This document shows, in pieces, positions 13,792-21,037 of a DNA stretch of 32,832 bases. Source of the DNA: a virus; IMG/VR virus record IMGVR_UViG_3300046517_002301, positions 1 to 32,832 of that record, one strand, 5' to 3'. The position numbers and the translations under genes are program-made. Below the pieces are notes generated by a model. That model made no database searches, was not told where the DNA came from, and saw only the letters and a list, made by a program, of their open reading frames with translations. The stretch's first letter is position 1, and the number at the start of each line of letters is the position of its first letter.

Positions 13792-15102
13792 ATGACAATC
13801 GAGTACGATCCTGAAACCCGCGTAAAAGCGCTTTCAGCGTCACGCGGCTTTCGCGCATATCTGGCCATTGCTGCAATCCTGATCTTGTCGGTCGGCTCCA
13901 ATGCGTTCGGCGCGATCACCGAGCATTACGTCACAACCACAGGCACGGACACATGGGCGAACTGCACCAATTCCGCGACGCCTTGCTCATGGGCTACGAT
14001 GCTGACTAACGCAGTGGCAGGCGACAGGGTGAACGTTAAGGCTGGCACGTATTCGAGAACCAGCAGTATTGATACATTTACTAATTCTGGAACCGTAACC
14101 AGCCCCATCATTATCAGAGGCTACAGCAGCACGATTGGCGATGGTTATCTTGGACGCACCAACAGTAATGGGCCGCTCATTACTACCAACATGCCACTGA
14201 TTAGTTACACAAGTGGACGTGAGGCTGGATCAGGCAACGCGTTCATTTTATTCGAGACGATTCAGTTTTCAGGAGCCTCATCAAACCCGCAATTTAATCT
14301 AGGTTCAGACAGCGTGATGAAGTCTTGCACGGTCACGGATAGTAACACTGGAAGCGTGGTTGGTCTGACCCTTAGCGGTTCTCGATGTGTCTTGTTCGAT
14401 AGTGACATCACAATGTCTGGAGCTTCCGGTGGAACAGCCGCTGTGCAAGTAACTGCGGTAGCAGGCGCCCGTATAGTCGCCAATCGGATAAATGGCGGGC
14501 CAACTGATGGCATACGGATATTCGCGTCGAATGCTACGCCAGTCTTTGTGAAGAACACTATTTTTACGTCTGGCGGAAACGGAATCCACTTTATCGATGT
14601 CGGGACGGTGCCATGCGTCCTGTATAACACCATTGTTAGCAATACGGCTGACGGAATTCACGAAGACACAGGAAATGGAGCATTGGGCACGATCATCGGC
14701 AATATGATCACTGACAATACGGGTGACGGAATCGACATGGTTAGCACAGCAAATGCAGCGTTTACAGCTAACAATCGTTTCCGCGACAATGCCTCGACTT
14801 ACAATAACGCTGGCGATTGGATCACCGCTACAAGCTACAATGACATCACTAGTGGGGCAGGGACTTCGGATTACGTAAACTCGGCTGGAAACAATTATAA
14901 TTTGATCTACACATCGCCAGGATTTCACGCAGGAAAGCCCGCGTTTGAAAGCCTTGGTGCGCTCGAACCGCCGACGCCAACGCCAACGGCCACAGCTACG
15001 GCCACAGCTACGGCAACGCCGACAAATACTCCAACGCCAACCGTTACGCCTACGCCTTGCGCTGGCGGAGTTTCGCGCGCCAGAATCGCAAATCCACAAT
15101 GA
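13792..15102 (+). CDS. Exported right-handed beta-helix protein with Thr/Pro tail
   Basis: 436 residues. Residues about 20-40 (FRAYLAIAAILILSVGSNAFG) form a signal peptide preceded by an unusually long N-region. The body, from AITEHYVTTTGTDTW with a GDRVNVKAGTYS motif and repeated INGG/NNTI/DNTGDGI turns, is a parallel beta-helix of the pectate-lyase/DUF1565 type. The C-terminal 45 residues hold a Thr/Pro/Ala low-complexity stretch. Base composition looks more AT-rich than the flanking head genes. It may be a tailspike-like depolymerase, but the signal peptide argues for a host-derived exported protein carried as cargo. The N-region is partly encoded by repeat copy A3. GTGACACGC lies 23 nt before the ATG. 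Confidence 0.75.
   Translation: MTIEYDPETRVKALSASRGFRAYLAIAAILILSVGSNAFGAITEHYVTTTGTDTWANCTNSATPCSWATMLTNAVAGDRVNVKAGTYSRTSSIDTFTNSGTVTSPIIIRGYSSTIGDGYLGRTNSNGPLITTNMPLISYTSGREAGSGNAFILFETIQFSGASSNPQFNLGSDSVMKSCTVTDSNTGSVVGLTLSGSRCVLFDSDITMSGASGGTAAVQVTAVAGARIVANRINGGPTDGIRIFASNATPVFVKNTIFTSGGNGIHFIDVGTVPCVLYNTIVSNTADGIHEDTGNGALGTIIGNMITDNTGDGIDMVSTANAAFTANNRFRDNASTYNNAGDWITATSYNDITSGAGTSDYVNSAGNNYNLIYTSPGFHAGKPAFESLGALEPPTPTPTATATATATATPTNTPTPTVTPTPCAGGVSRARIANPQ
13818..13847. repeat. Family A palindrome, copy A3, inside a coding start
   Basis: Outer arms CCGCGT (13818-13823) and ACGCGG (13842-13847) flank an inner GCGCT/AGCGT stem after AAAA. It lies in codons about 9-19 of the beta-helix gene, upstream of the signal-peptide hydrophobic core, so the repeat seems to have become coding or the true start has shifted. 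Confidence 0.65.
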
Positions 15103-15124
15103 AAACAGGAGAAGCTGCAAGCCA

Positions 15125-15496
15125 ATGAAACTCCTACCCTTATCGCTCGTGCTTTGTTCATTTCTTTTCGCAACTGGATGTTTTCATCCTTCTGCTTCTG
15201 ACCAGAACATCTATGACTTGGACCTCGACATTTCGGAGATGGCGAACACAACAAAGTTCCAAGAGGGCATCGTCGTTGAGTCCTATAGAAACGACAGCAT
15301 CGACATTAGTCTATTAACAAGCGCAAAAGATCAGGACGAAATAACTGATCTGGTTTCTCGCGGCATTGTTAATCGCCAAAAGGGAGCCGAAACCAAGCTC
15401 TTTATTACGAAAAAGGGTAAGGAGTTAGCCAAAGACTTGCTTCACGTCAAGCAGCACAAACTCAATGTATTTCGCCCTATAGAGCCGCCACAATGA
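15125..15496 (+). CDS. Small lipoprotein
   Basis: 123 residues. Signal peptide with lipobox: MKLLPLSLVLCSFLFATGC, cleavage before Cys19. The mature part is charged; its second half (LVSRGIVNRQKGAETKLFITKKGKELAKDLL) resembles the wing and helix of a winged-helix protein, which is odd for an exported lipoprotein. AGGAG lies about 14 nt before the ATG. Composition looks AT-richer than neighbours, as for the beta-helix gene before it. Phage lipoproteins can exclude superinfecting phages, a possible role here. The stop overlaps the next start by 4 nt. Confidence 0.65.
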   Translation: MKLLPLSLVLCSFLFATGCFHPSASDQNIYDLDLDISEMANTTKFQEGIVVESYRNDSIDISLLTSAKDQDEITDLVSRGIVNRQKGAETKLFITKKGKELAKDLLHVKQHKLNVFRPIEPPQ

Positions 15497-16503
15497 AAAA
15501 AATAGCCCTCATACTTCTCGGGATTGCAAGCTTTCAATTCTCCGCCTTCGCCATCTCCGGCGTGCTAAAACAAAGCACTGCCGCGAACGTGACTGTCGTG
15601 ATGATCGATTCGACCGATCACGTCACCGGGAAGACTGGCCTTACGCTCACAATCAAGGCGTCGAAAGCTGCGGCTTCGTTTGCCACTGTGACGCCTACTG
15701 TAACCGAATTAGAGGGCGGCATCTACAAGCTCGCCTTTACCACGTCGCACACCGATACGCTTGGCGAATTGCGCTTGCGTGTGACCAGCACCGGCGCGGA
15801 CGAGAGCGATCCGATTTGGCAGGTGGTCTCGCTGTTGCCAGGGGACGGCGTGACCGTTGGAACCAATAACGACAAGACTGGCTATTCTCTTAGCCAAACG
15901 TTCCCGTCCAACTTTTCTTCTCTCTCGATCGACGGCAGCGGCCGCGTGGACGTTATCAAGATCGCTGGAACGACACAGACAGCACGCGACATTGGCGCGA
16001 GCGTCTTGCTCGCAGCCAGTCAGCACGTGATCGTTGATTCGGGCACAGTCACCACGCTCACGAATCTTCCGAGTATCCCGGCCAACTGGCTCACCGCCTC
16101 CGGGATTGCAGCTGGCGCCTTGAATGGCAAAGGCGATTGGCTGCTCTCATCCAGTTACACCGCGCCGCCGAGCGCGGCTACGATTGCCACGACCATTTGG
16201 CAGGATCTAACTTCGAGCGGCGATTTCACAACGACCGGCTCGATTGGAAAACTGTTCACGACCGACATCGATGCTGCGATTTCTTCGCGATCCACTTATT
16301 CCGGTGGCGATACATCCGGGACTACGACGCTATTAACGCGAATCCCATCCGCGCTCACTATCACCACGGGCAAGGTGGACGTTAACGATAAGACCGGATT
16401 CAGTCTCACCAGCGGAGAGCGCACATCCATTTGGGCGACGCTCGTTCACTCGAAACAGGCCGGCGAATTGCTCTGGCGCGTCGCGAGCAGACCAAGCCCA
16501 TGA
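15493..16503 (+). CDS. Phage structural-type protein carrying a signal peptide
   Basis: 336 residues. The first 20 (MKKIALILLGIASFQFSAFA) are a clear signal peptide. The rest matches a plan I know from phage structural proteins: DHVTGKTGLTLTI, a beta domain ending in TVTELEGGIYKLAFTTSHTDTLGELRLRVTSTGADESDP, then TVGTNNDKTGYSLS, a low-complexity link, WQDLTSS...GSIGKLFTTDIDAAIS and LLWRV. The usual members sit in neck/tail modules and lack a signal peptide, so this looks like a fusion or a re-used exported N-terminus. It is coupled to its neighbours on both sides by ATGA overlaps. Confidence 0.6.
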   Translation: MKKIALILLGIASFQFSAFAISGVLKQSTAANVTVVMIDSTDHVTGKTGLTLTIKASKAAASFATVTPTVTELEGGIYKLAFTTSHTDTLGELRLRVTSTGADESDPIWQVVSLLPGDGVTVGTNNDKTGYSLSQTFPSNFSSLSIDGSGRVDVIKIAGTTQTARDIGASVLLAASQHVIVDSGTVTTLTNLPSIPANWLTASGIAAGALNGKGDWLLSSSYTAPPSAATIATTIWQDLTSSGDFTTTGSIGKLFTTDIDAAISSRSTYSGGDTSGTTTLLTRIPSALTITTGKVDVNDKTGFSLTSGERTSIWATLVHSKQAGELLWRVASRPSP

Positions 16504-17351
16504 TATTCGTGATGACTCTTCCGGGAGCGTCGTTAGCGAACGTCGCTTACCGATGGTTGGTAGCCGGCATTTGGGGCGACCCGCTCACCATCGGAATCAC
16601 CGACACCAGCTTGTTTTCCGCTTTCGTGATCGACTGCGTCCCGCCCGATGGCGCACAGGAAATCGCAGGCTACGATGTGACAGACGAGAGTAATTCTAGC
16701 CGTGGAAATTACCTTCTGCGGACTATATCCGGCGGCGCGAGTGTCGACGATATCGCGGCTCGCATCATCACCGATCACGGAGCCGGCAGTTACGCTGCTT
16801 CGGGCGGCGGTACCGGCGCGTTCCTGGTCACGGTGACCGTGAAAGACGAAGACGACGAGCCTCTTGAAAACGCCACCGTGCGGGTGAGCGAAGGCATAAA
16901 CGTTTTCACAGTCCTAAGCGATGCGAGCGGCGTGGCCGAGTTCAATCTCGATGCTGCGACGTACGCGCTCGGGATCTTCAAAGACGGCTACCAATTCACG
17001 CCGACGAGCATCGTGGTAACTGCGCCTGATGATTTCATCGGCATCCTCACGAGGATCGTCATTCCCGGGCCGAGCGGGCCTAACCAATGCGTTTGTTCCA
17101 TCGTCACACGCAACGCGCGCGGCGCTGCGCAGGCTGGCGTGAAAGTTAGTTTCAGCCTGGTGAGCGCACCGACACCCGATAGTTACGCGACAGGTGCAAC
17201 GTCGGCGACCTCAGACGGCACCGGCCTTTTGACAGTAGAATTGCGGAAAGGCGCTCATTACAACGGCCGTCGCGGAAGCGGTGTTGTAGTGCCGTTCGAT
17301 GTTCCCGACGCAGATGAATTCGAGCTTCCGCAAGTTCTTGGAGATCCATGA
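16500..17351 (+). CDS. Structural protein with carboxypeptidase-regulatory-like domains
   Basis: 283 residues from the ATG at 16500. Residues about 1-100 are a mixed domain (YRWLVAGIWGDPLTIGITDTS). About 108-190 form a beta-sandwich of the carboxypeptidase regulatory-like/Ig type (FLVTVTVKDEDDEPLENATVRV ... FKDGYQFTPTSIVV), and about 200-275 a second related domain (CVCSIVTRNARGAAQAGVKVSFSL). Such domains decorate phage heads and tails and help bind surfaces. It lies in an ATGA-coupled run with the preceding and following genes. Confidence 0.65.
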   Translation: MIFVMTLPGASLANVAYRWLVAGIWGDPLTIGITDTSLFSAFVIDCVPPDGAQEIAGYDVTDESNSSRGNYLLRTISGGASVDDIAARIITDHGAGSYAASGGGTGAFLVTVTVKDEDDEPLENATVRVSEGINVFTVLSDASGVAEFNLDAATYALGIFKDGYQFTPTSIVVTAPDDFIGILTRIVIPGPSGPNQCVCSIVTRNARGAAQAGVKVSFSLVSAPTPDSYATGATSATSDGTGLLTVELRKGAHYNGRRGSGVVVPFDVPDADEFELPQVLGDP

Positions 17352-17767
17352 CGATGAACACAGCAGCACCACTCACTGACCGCGAGCTCGCCGAGCTCGT
17401 CGATGAAGGTGGCAAGCTCGCCAGGGATATCGAACCAATGGAGCGCAAAAAGCGCCGGCTCGATTCGATCAAGGAAATCATGCGCGAGCGCGCAGACGGC
17501 AAGACGCTGACGTTCACCGGGAAAATTTACTCCGCAACAGTGGAGCAAAAACCGGACACGATCGCCCGGGTCGTTGCGAAGGACGATGTTGCCTACGCAA
17601 TCAAAACTGCCGGCGAACATCTGCCGGCGCTGTTCACGCTCCATCCCAGCAAAGGACAGGAAACCAACTTCGAGCTGAACGCTCTGAAATGCCTTGCCAA
17701 ACGCGCTGCAGTGGCGCTGGTCGCCCGCTTTACCCGGCCGGCCGTGGCATGGGTGCGCTTCCGCTGA
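17348..17767 (+). CDS. Hypothetical phage protein
   Basis: 139 residues. Helical N-terminus (LTDRELAELVDEGGKLARDIEPMERKKRRLDSIKEIMRERA) followed by a beta segment (GKTLTFTGKIYSATVEQKPDT) and a helical C-terminus. This helix-then-strand order recalls small phage proteins of Gam-like or Gp157-like type, but I cannot assign it. It overlaps the preceding gene by 4 nt, and its C-terminal stop sits in the CTGACACGC box that precedes the next gene. Confidence 0.6.
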   Translation: MTMNTAAPLTDRELAELVDEGGKLARDIEPMERKKRRLDSIKEIMRERADGKTLTFTGKIYSATVEQKPDTIARVVAKDDVAYAIKTAGEHLPALFTLHPSKGQETNFELNALKCLAKRAAVALVARFTRPAVAWVRFR

Positions 17768-17783
17768 CACGCGCGCACCGTGC

Positions 17784-18104
17784 GTGAGCGACTACTACGA
17801 GCACGTTAAGCGGGCGTTCATCGAGACACTCGAGCACGTCGGAATCCCGATCATTTTCAAGAACGTCACGAGGCAGTGCATCACTGGACCAATCGAGAGG
17901 AAACGCCATGCCGACGTGTCCGGATATCTCCCGCAGGCAGCGAGCCGCTTCGACATGCTGGGCGATCACTACGCCGATTTTGTTGCGCTGGGGATCGGCG
18001 ATCGCAGCACGGTGCAGGTTGACGGCGTGAATCTGCGCATCATCGCGATCGACAGCGAGCCCAGCGACCCAATCGTTGGCCTCATCGTGATTGGAGACAA
18101 ATGA
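17784..18104 (+). CDS. Head-tail joining-type protein
   Basis: 106 residues from a GTG. It has an N-terminal helix (YYEHVKRAFIETLEHVGIPIIF) followed by beta segments, including RSTVQVDGVNLRIIAIDSEPSDPIVGLIVIG. Size, fold pattern and position after the capsid cluster suit a head-tail joining or stopper protein. The GTG is preferred over upstream in-frame codons because CTGACACGC lies 20 nt before it and the upstream part is a shadow of the preceding gene. Confidence 0.6.
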   Translation: MSDYYEHVKRAFIETLEHVGIPIIFKNVTRQCITGPIERKRHADVSGYLPQAASRFDMLGDHYADFVALGIGDRSTVQVDGVNLRIIAIDSEPSDPIVGLIVIGDK

Positions 18105-18112
18105 GTTTTTTT

Positions 18113-18194
18113 ACAGGAGCAAACAGAGAAAACAGAGAGATGAATGTTTCAGATGCCCAACCCCAACCCTCCGTTATCTCCGTTACCTCCTGTT
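18113..18194. repeat. Family C inverted repeat with 9-bp period, copy C1
   Basis: The left arm carries ACAGGAG then AACAGAGAA/AACAGAGAG units. The right arm has CTCCGTTAT, CTCCGTTAC and CTCCTGTT units, roughly the reverse complement of the left. It fills the gap between the head-tail joining gene and the next gene, ending 9 nt before the ATG. Copy C2 is at 20146-20230 with the same spacing to its downstream ATG. Confidence 0.8.
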
Positions 18195-18202
18195 AAATTC
18201 CT

Positions 18203-18679
18203 ATGCCGACCACTCTCGAAATCATTCTCGCGTACGAAGACGCGATTGAGCCTGTGTGGATCCGGCTGCTCAGCGAGCGCGGCATTACTGCATACCCTGA
18301 ATTCTCGGACGTGACCAAGGCCACGCCGTACATCGATGTGCAGCTCGCGGACGTCATGCCCACTTCGCACCGGAAGGCTTTTGCTGACGGCGCGATGCTC
18401 GTGGACGCGTGGACCGGCTCACTCAAATGCACCGTGTGCACGTTGCGGGGGAAGAACAGCAACAAGCAGACGCCCTACCTGGGCGCGATCCGTGTTACCG
18501 CGGCAAAGTACCGGAGCGAGTTTCCGCGACATCTCTTGCCATGGCACTCTGTGCAACTGCTCAAGGAAGGCGGCCTGCGCCGCGGCGTCGATCAAGAGAA
18601 CGATATCGACTGGAGCGAGCTCCGGTTGGATCTGCATTTCGGGGTGCGTCCCGAAGCGTGGCCGCTCGTTTTGCCCTGA
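18203..18679 (+). CDS. Tail terminator/completion-type protein
   Basis: 158 residues. Begins TLEIILAYEDAIEPVWIRLLSERG, a helix, followed by YIDVQLADVMPTSHRKAF and a strand-rich middle (GSLKCTVCTLRG), ending in DWSELRLDLHFGVRPEAWPLVLP. Position between the head-tail joining protein and tail tube candidates and a size near 150 residues suggest a tail terminator or completion protein. The sequence alone does not prove it. Its start lies just behind repeat C1 with no Shine-Dalgarno, and a terminator-like hairpin follows. Confidence 0.55.
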   Translation: MPTTLEIILAYEDAIEPVWIRLLSERGITAYPEFSDVTKATPYIDVQLADVMPTSHRKAFADGAMLVDAWTGSLKCTVCTLRGKNSNKQTPYLGAIRVTAAKYRSEFPRHLLPWHSVQLLKEGGLRRGVDQENDIDWSELRLDLHFGVRPEAWPLVLP

Positions 18680-18682
18680 TAG

Positions 18683-18722
18683 CCGCGTGAAAGCGGGGGC
18701 AGAGCCCGCTTTTTTTACGCGG
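18683..18722 (+). terminator. Family A copy A4 with intrinsic terminator form
   Basis: Outer arms CCGCGT (18683-18688) and ACGCGG (18717-18722) enclose the stem AGCGGG/CCCGCT, which runs straight into a seven-T tract: a typical Rho-independent terminator. It sits inside the tail operon, followed 2 nt later by a TTGACATC box. It might act as an attenuator, setting lower expression downstream or marking an operon end. Confidence 0.7.
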
Positions 18723-18746
18723 AGTTGACATCTCCGAGTCGGGTAA

Positions 18747-19097
18747 ATGGCTCAGGAAGTTTCAGGCTCAGGTTCTCTCTCCATCAACTCGAACGGCGGC
18801 CAGGGCGCAGGCGCGTTTAATTTCGTCGCGGACATTTCCGCGGACGGTTTCATAGCGGAAGAGATCAGCGTCGCTACGAGCGCATCGGCCGTGCCAGTTG
18901 GCGACATCACTCCGCAGTCGGTGTTCATCAAAAACCTCGACGACACCAACTTCATTGAGGTCGATTCGGCGAACACGTTCGACAAATTCCCGCAGAAAAT
19001 TTATCCCGGCAAAGGCGTGTTCCTGGCGCCTGAGACCGCAACCATTTACTGGAAGGCGAATACCGGCGCTGTGAACGCGCTACTCGTCGTGGCCTGA
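18747..19097 (+). CDS. Small tail-region protein
   Basis: 116 residues. Strand-rich: SGSGSLSINSNGGQGAGAFNFVADISADGF, then SVFIKNLDDTNFIEVDSANTFDKFPQKIYPGKGVFLAPETATIYWKA. This resembles small phage proteins whose C-terminal half reads as a jelly-roll-like cap or tail accessory. TTGACATCT lies 22 nt before the ATG. Its stop overlaps the following gene (TGATG), so the two are translationally coupled and probably function together. Confidence 0.55.
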   Translation: MAQEVSGSGSLSINSNGGQGAGAFNFVADISADGFIAEEISVATSASAVPVGDITPQSVFIKNLDDTNFIEVDSANTFDKFPQKIYPGKGVFLAPETATIYWKANTGAVNALLVVA

Positions 19098-19447
19098 TGC
19101 CTGATTACTACAATGACGGCAACATTCCGTTTGGCAGCGTAGTTGTTACGCTGGGCGCGACGCCGTACGTCGCCGAAGACATCGACTTCGATGAGCCGAG
19201 CACTTCGATCATTCGCCGAAGCGAGATCAACGTGCCCAACGGCGCCGTCCACATCAAGGACATCATTAAAGCGCCAATGACGCTGCAGCTCGCCAGCAAC
19301 GCGACGCCGATCCCTGCTCGGTTTGCTATCGTGTCTCTCACTTTCCGCGGCGCATCGAAAGATTTCATCGTGACGAAAGTCGGCCAGCCCTACAAGCAGG
19401 ACGATATTCGCAAGATCAAGGTGGAGATCACCGAGAAGCTGAACTGA
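19097..19447 (+). CDS. Tail tube candidate
   Basis: 116 residues. Composition and order (FGSVVVTLGATPYVAEDIDFDEPSTSIIRRSEINVPNGAVHIKD, then PMTLQLASNATPIPARFAIVSLTFRGASKDFIVTKVG) suggest a compact beta protein with IIRR and a long loop, as in small tail tube proteins of siphophages. A strong terminator-like hairpin follows it (19470-19495), which would suit a highly expressed structural gene. No enzyme motif is seen, and assignment is by context. Confidence 0.55.
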   Translation: MPDYYNDGNIPFGSVVVTLGATPYVAEDIDFDEPSTSIIRRSEINVPNGAVHIKDIIKAPMTLQLASNATPIPARFAIVSLTFRGASKDFIVTKVGQPYKQDDIRKIKVEITEKLN

Positions 19448-19469
19448 TTTTTGTTTGCACAGGGGGAAG

Positions 19470-19495
19470 GGCCGCGGCAACGCGGCCATTTTTTT
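19470..19495 (+). terminator. Intrinsic terminator after tail tube candidate
   Basis: GGCCGCG (19470-19476), loop GCAA, CGCGGCC (19481-19487), then A and seven T. Perfect 7-bp GC stem with a GNRA-type loop and U-tract: a canonical Rho-independent terminator. It is followed directly by the CTGACACCT box for the next gene. Confidence 0.85.
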
Positions 19496-19519
19496 CTGCT
19501 GACACCTCGGCCCTAACAA

Positions 19520-20242
19520 ATGGCCGACGAACAGAAAAAGCCGCCACCGTTTCCGCTGGAAGCGTACAACGCCGCGCTCGAGCAAGAGCGCGAGGCCCGC
19601 GACACAGTGTTCCTGGGCGCGACGCTCGATATCTGCGGCGAGCCGGTCCTGCTGCTCACGGCGCGCATGTTCCTCCAGCTCACTTACCCAGGCGGCTCAC
19701 CGTTTCTGCTTGGCGGCGATCGCAGTCCGGAACACGTCGCGCAAATCCTGTGGCGGCTCTCGCCTCTGTATCAAGTGCCGCCTGTTGTCGGCCGCGATCG
19801 GGCGCGCATCCAATTCGTGAAGCGCATTGCACCGCTCCCGTTCCTGGAGTGTTGCGCCGCGATCGAAAGTTTTTTGGACCTGATGCTCTTCGACGCGCCG
19901 CCGTCCTCGGGCCAATCACGCGCGCCGACAGTGAGTTTCGGTACCAAGCTGGTCGATTTTTTCGCGCGCAATTACGGATGGTCGATCGACGCGATCATGG
20001 ACGCGCCGATGCCGCAGCTCTTTCAGTTGATGAAAGAAATCAATCGTCGCACCAATCCGGACGCGTGCTCGATCAACCGGCTAAGCGACAAGGTGAAGCA
20101 AGCCTGGGGACGCGAGCTCGAGGAATGGTCGAAGAAAAATCATTCACAGGAGGCAACAGAGAAAACAGAGGCCGGAAAGAATAATTCCCTGAACACTCAA
20201 TTACCTCCGTTACCTGCGTTTCCTCCTGTTAAATCCCAATGA
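19520..20242 (+). CDS. Tail assembly chaperone-position protein with repeat-derived C-terminus
   Basis: 240 residues between the tail tube candidate and tape-measure region. N-terminal two thirds are helical (FPLEAYNAALEQEREARDTVF, LEVLLLTARMFLQLTYPGG-like, then IAPLPFLECCAAIESFLDLMLFD), fitting a tail assembly chaperone by position, although no frameshift signal is evident. The last about 32 residues (SQEATEKTEAGKNN ... LPPLPAFPPVKSQ) are encoded by repeat C2, so the native C-terminus is probably near residue 207. Start marked by CTGACACCT 21 nt upstream. It overlaps the next gene by 4 nt. Confidence 0.55.
   Translation: MADEQKKPPPFPLEAYNAALEQEREARDTVFLGATLDICGEPVLLLTARMFLQLTYPGGSPFLLGGDRSPEHVAQILWRLSPLYQVPPVVGRDRARIQFVKRIAPLPFLECCAAIESFLDLMLFDAPPSSGQSRAPTVSFGTKLVDFFARNYGWSIDAIMDAPMPQLFQLMKEINRRTNPDACSINRLSDKVKQAWGRELEEWSKKNHSQEATEKTEAGKNNSLNTQLPPLPAFPPVKSQ
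20146..20230. repeat. Family C inverted repeat with 9-bp period, copy C2
   Basis: Left arm ACAGGAGG followed by AACAGAGAA/AACAGAGG units (20146-20171). Right arm with TACCTCCGT, TACCTGCGT and TTCCTCCTGTT units (20201-20230). Same design as C1, but here it lies in the coding sequence and supplies a new C-terminus. It ends 9 nt before the next ATG, exactly as C1 does. Confidence 0.8.
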
Positions 20243-20952
20243 GCATGACGGTCGATACATCGGGCTACGAGCGCATGGCGCATAGCCTCGCCTCAATGAG
20301 CGGAACTCCGTACGGTCCCGTCGTTAGGGCTGAGACCGGTAAAGTGCTCGAGGGCTGTGTCCGCCACACGAGAACGGCCAAAGCTGCGCGCATCCGGATC
20401 AGCGTGAAATTCCGAAACCGCACGCTATGGAAAAACGCGCAGTGGCCGCCGGCGAAACGCGGAGCTCCGATCATCGCGGAAACCAAAGACGGCCGGGTTT
20501 GGTTCGTTGAAGGTAAGACGTTCTACAACATGACCGACCGCCGTTACGGTCCGGAGCGCATGGCGCGGTTTCATGCCGCGGCCGCCGAGTTGAAGTCCAA
20601 GAAAACCGATATGGCGCGCGCGCTGCGGGCTCGCGGCCTGGCCGCGCGGTCGTGGTGGCAAATCGCGCGTGCCATGGGAATCGAGATCAGCGTTCCCGGT
20701 TACGTGCGCAACGCCGCGCCGTACAGCGGGAAAGTGTTCCTGGACGGCCGTGCGAAGCAAGTCGCAGACTCCGATCAGTACTACGTCGAAATTTCCAACA
20801 GCAATCCAACGCTCGTGAGCACGGACGGCCAGCGAATTTTAAGCCTGGCGATTCAAGCCCGGCTGACGCATTTCGAGATCGCGCTGCGCAAAGGCACGTT
20901 CGACAACCTGAAAGCAAGAGCGGAGCAATTTCCCGGCGTCTTCGTTAGCTAG
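20239..20952 (+). CDS. Tail/minor structural protein
   Basis: 237 residues. Basic and Ala/Arg-rich: MAHSLASMSGTPYGPVVRAETGKVLEGCVRHTRT at the start, a long Ala/Arg helix (ERMARFHAAAAELKSKKTDMARALRARGLAARSWWQIARAMG), then beta segments and a C-terminal helix (LTHFEIALRKGTFDNLKARAEQF). It is in the place where HK97 gp10-like or tail accessory proteins sit, and its N-terminal plan is compatible, but I see no decisive motif. The ATGA overlap links it to the upstream gene. Confidence 0.5.
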   Translation: MSMTVDTSGYERMAHSLASMSGTPYGPVVRAETGKVLEGCVRHTRTAKAARIRISVKFRNRTLWKNAQWPPAKRGAPIIAETKDGRVWFVEGKTFYNMTDRRYGPERMARFHAAAAELKSKKTDMARALRARGLAARSWWQIARAMGIEISVPGYVRNAAPYSGKVFLDGRAKQVADSDQYYVEISNSNPTLVSTDGQRILSLAIQARLTHFEIALRKGTFDNLKARAEQFPGVFVS

Positions 20953-20957
20953 TTTCC

Positions 20958-21004
20958 GGGGAGCGCACGCGGCTCGCGTGCTGGTTTCGGCGGCCTCGCC
21001 GAAA
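20958..21004. repeat. Family D 47-bp double hairpin, copy D1
   Basis: Two adjacent hairpins: GCACGCG/CGCGTGC, then TTTCGGCG/CGCCGAAA. The entire 47 bp is identical to 27393-27439. Both copies lie between a stop codon and a TTGAC box (21016 here). Confidence 0.9.
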
Positions 21005-21037
21005 TTCCCCTCTCTTTGACTCTCGCGGCTAGTCACA

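Noticed and set aside
13792-15102. Diversity-generating retroelement target
   Set aside because: No reverse transcriptase and no template/variable repeat pair with A-directed changes is visible. The tail repeats are ordinary low-complexity Thr/Pro codons.
18725-18750. TTGACA as a sigma70 -35 box for each late gene
   Set aside because: A -10 at 16-18 nt would overlap the start codon, and no TATAAT-like sequence is seen there. Only the copy at 31594 has ordinary promoter spacing.
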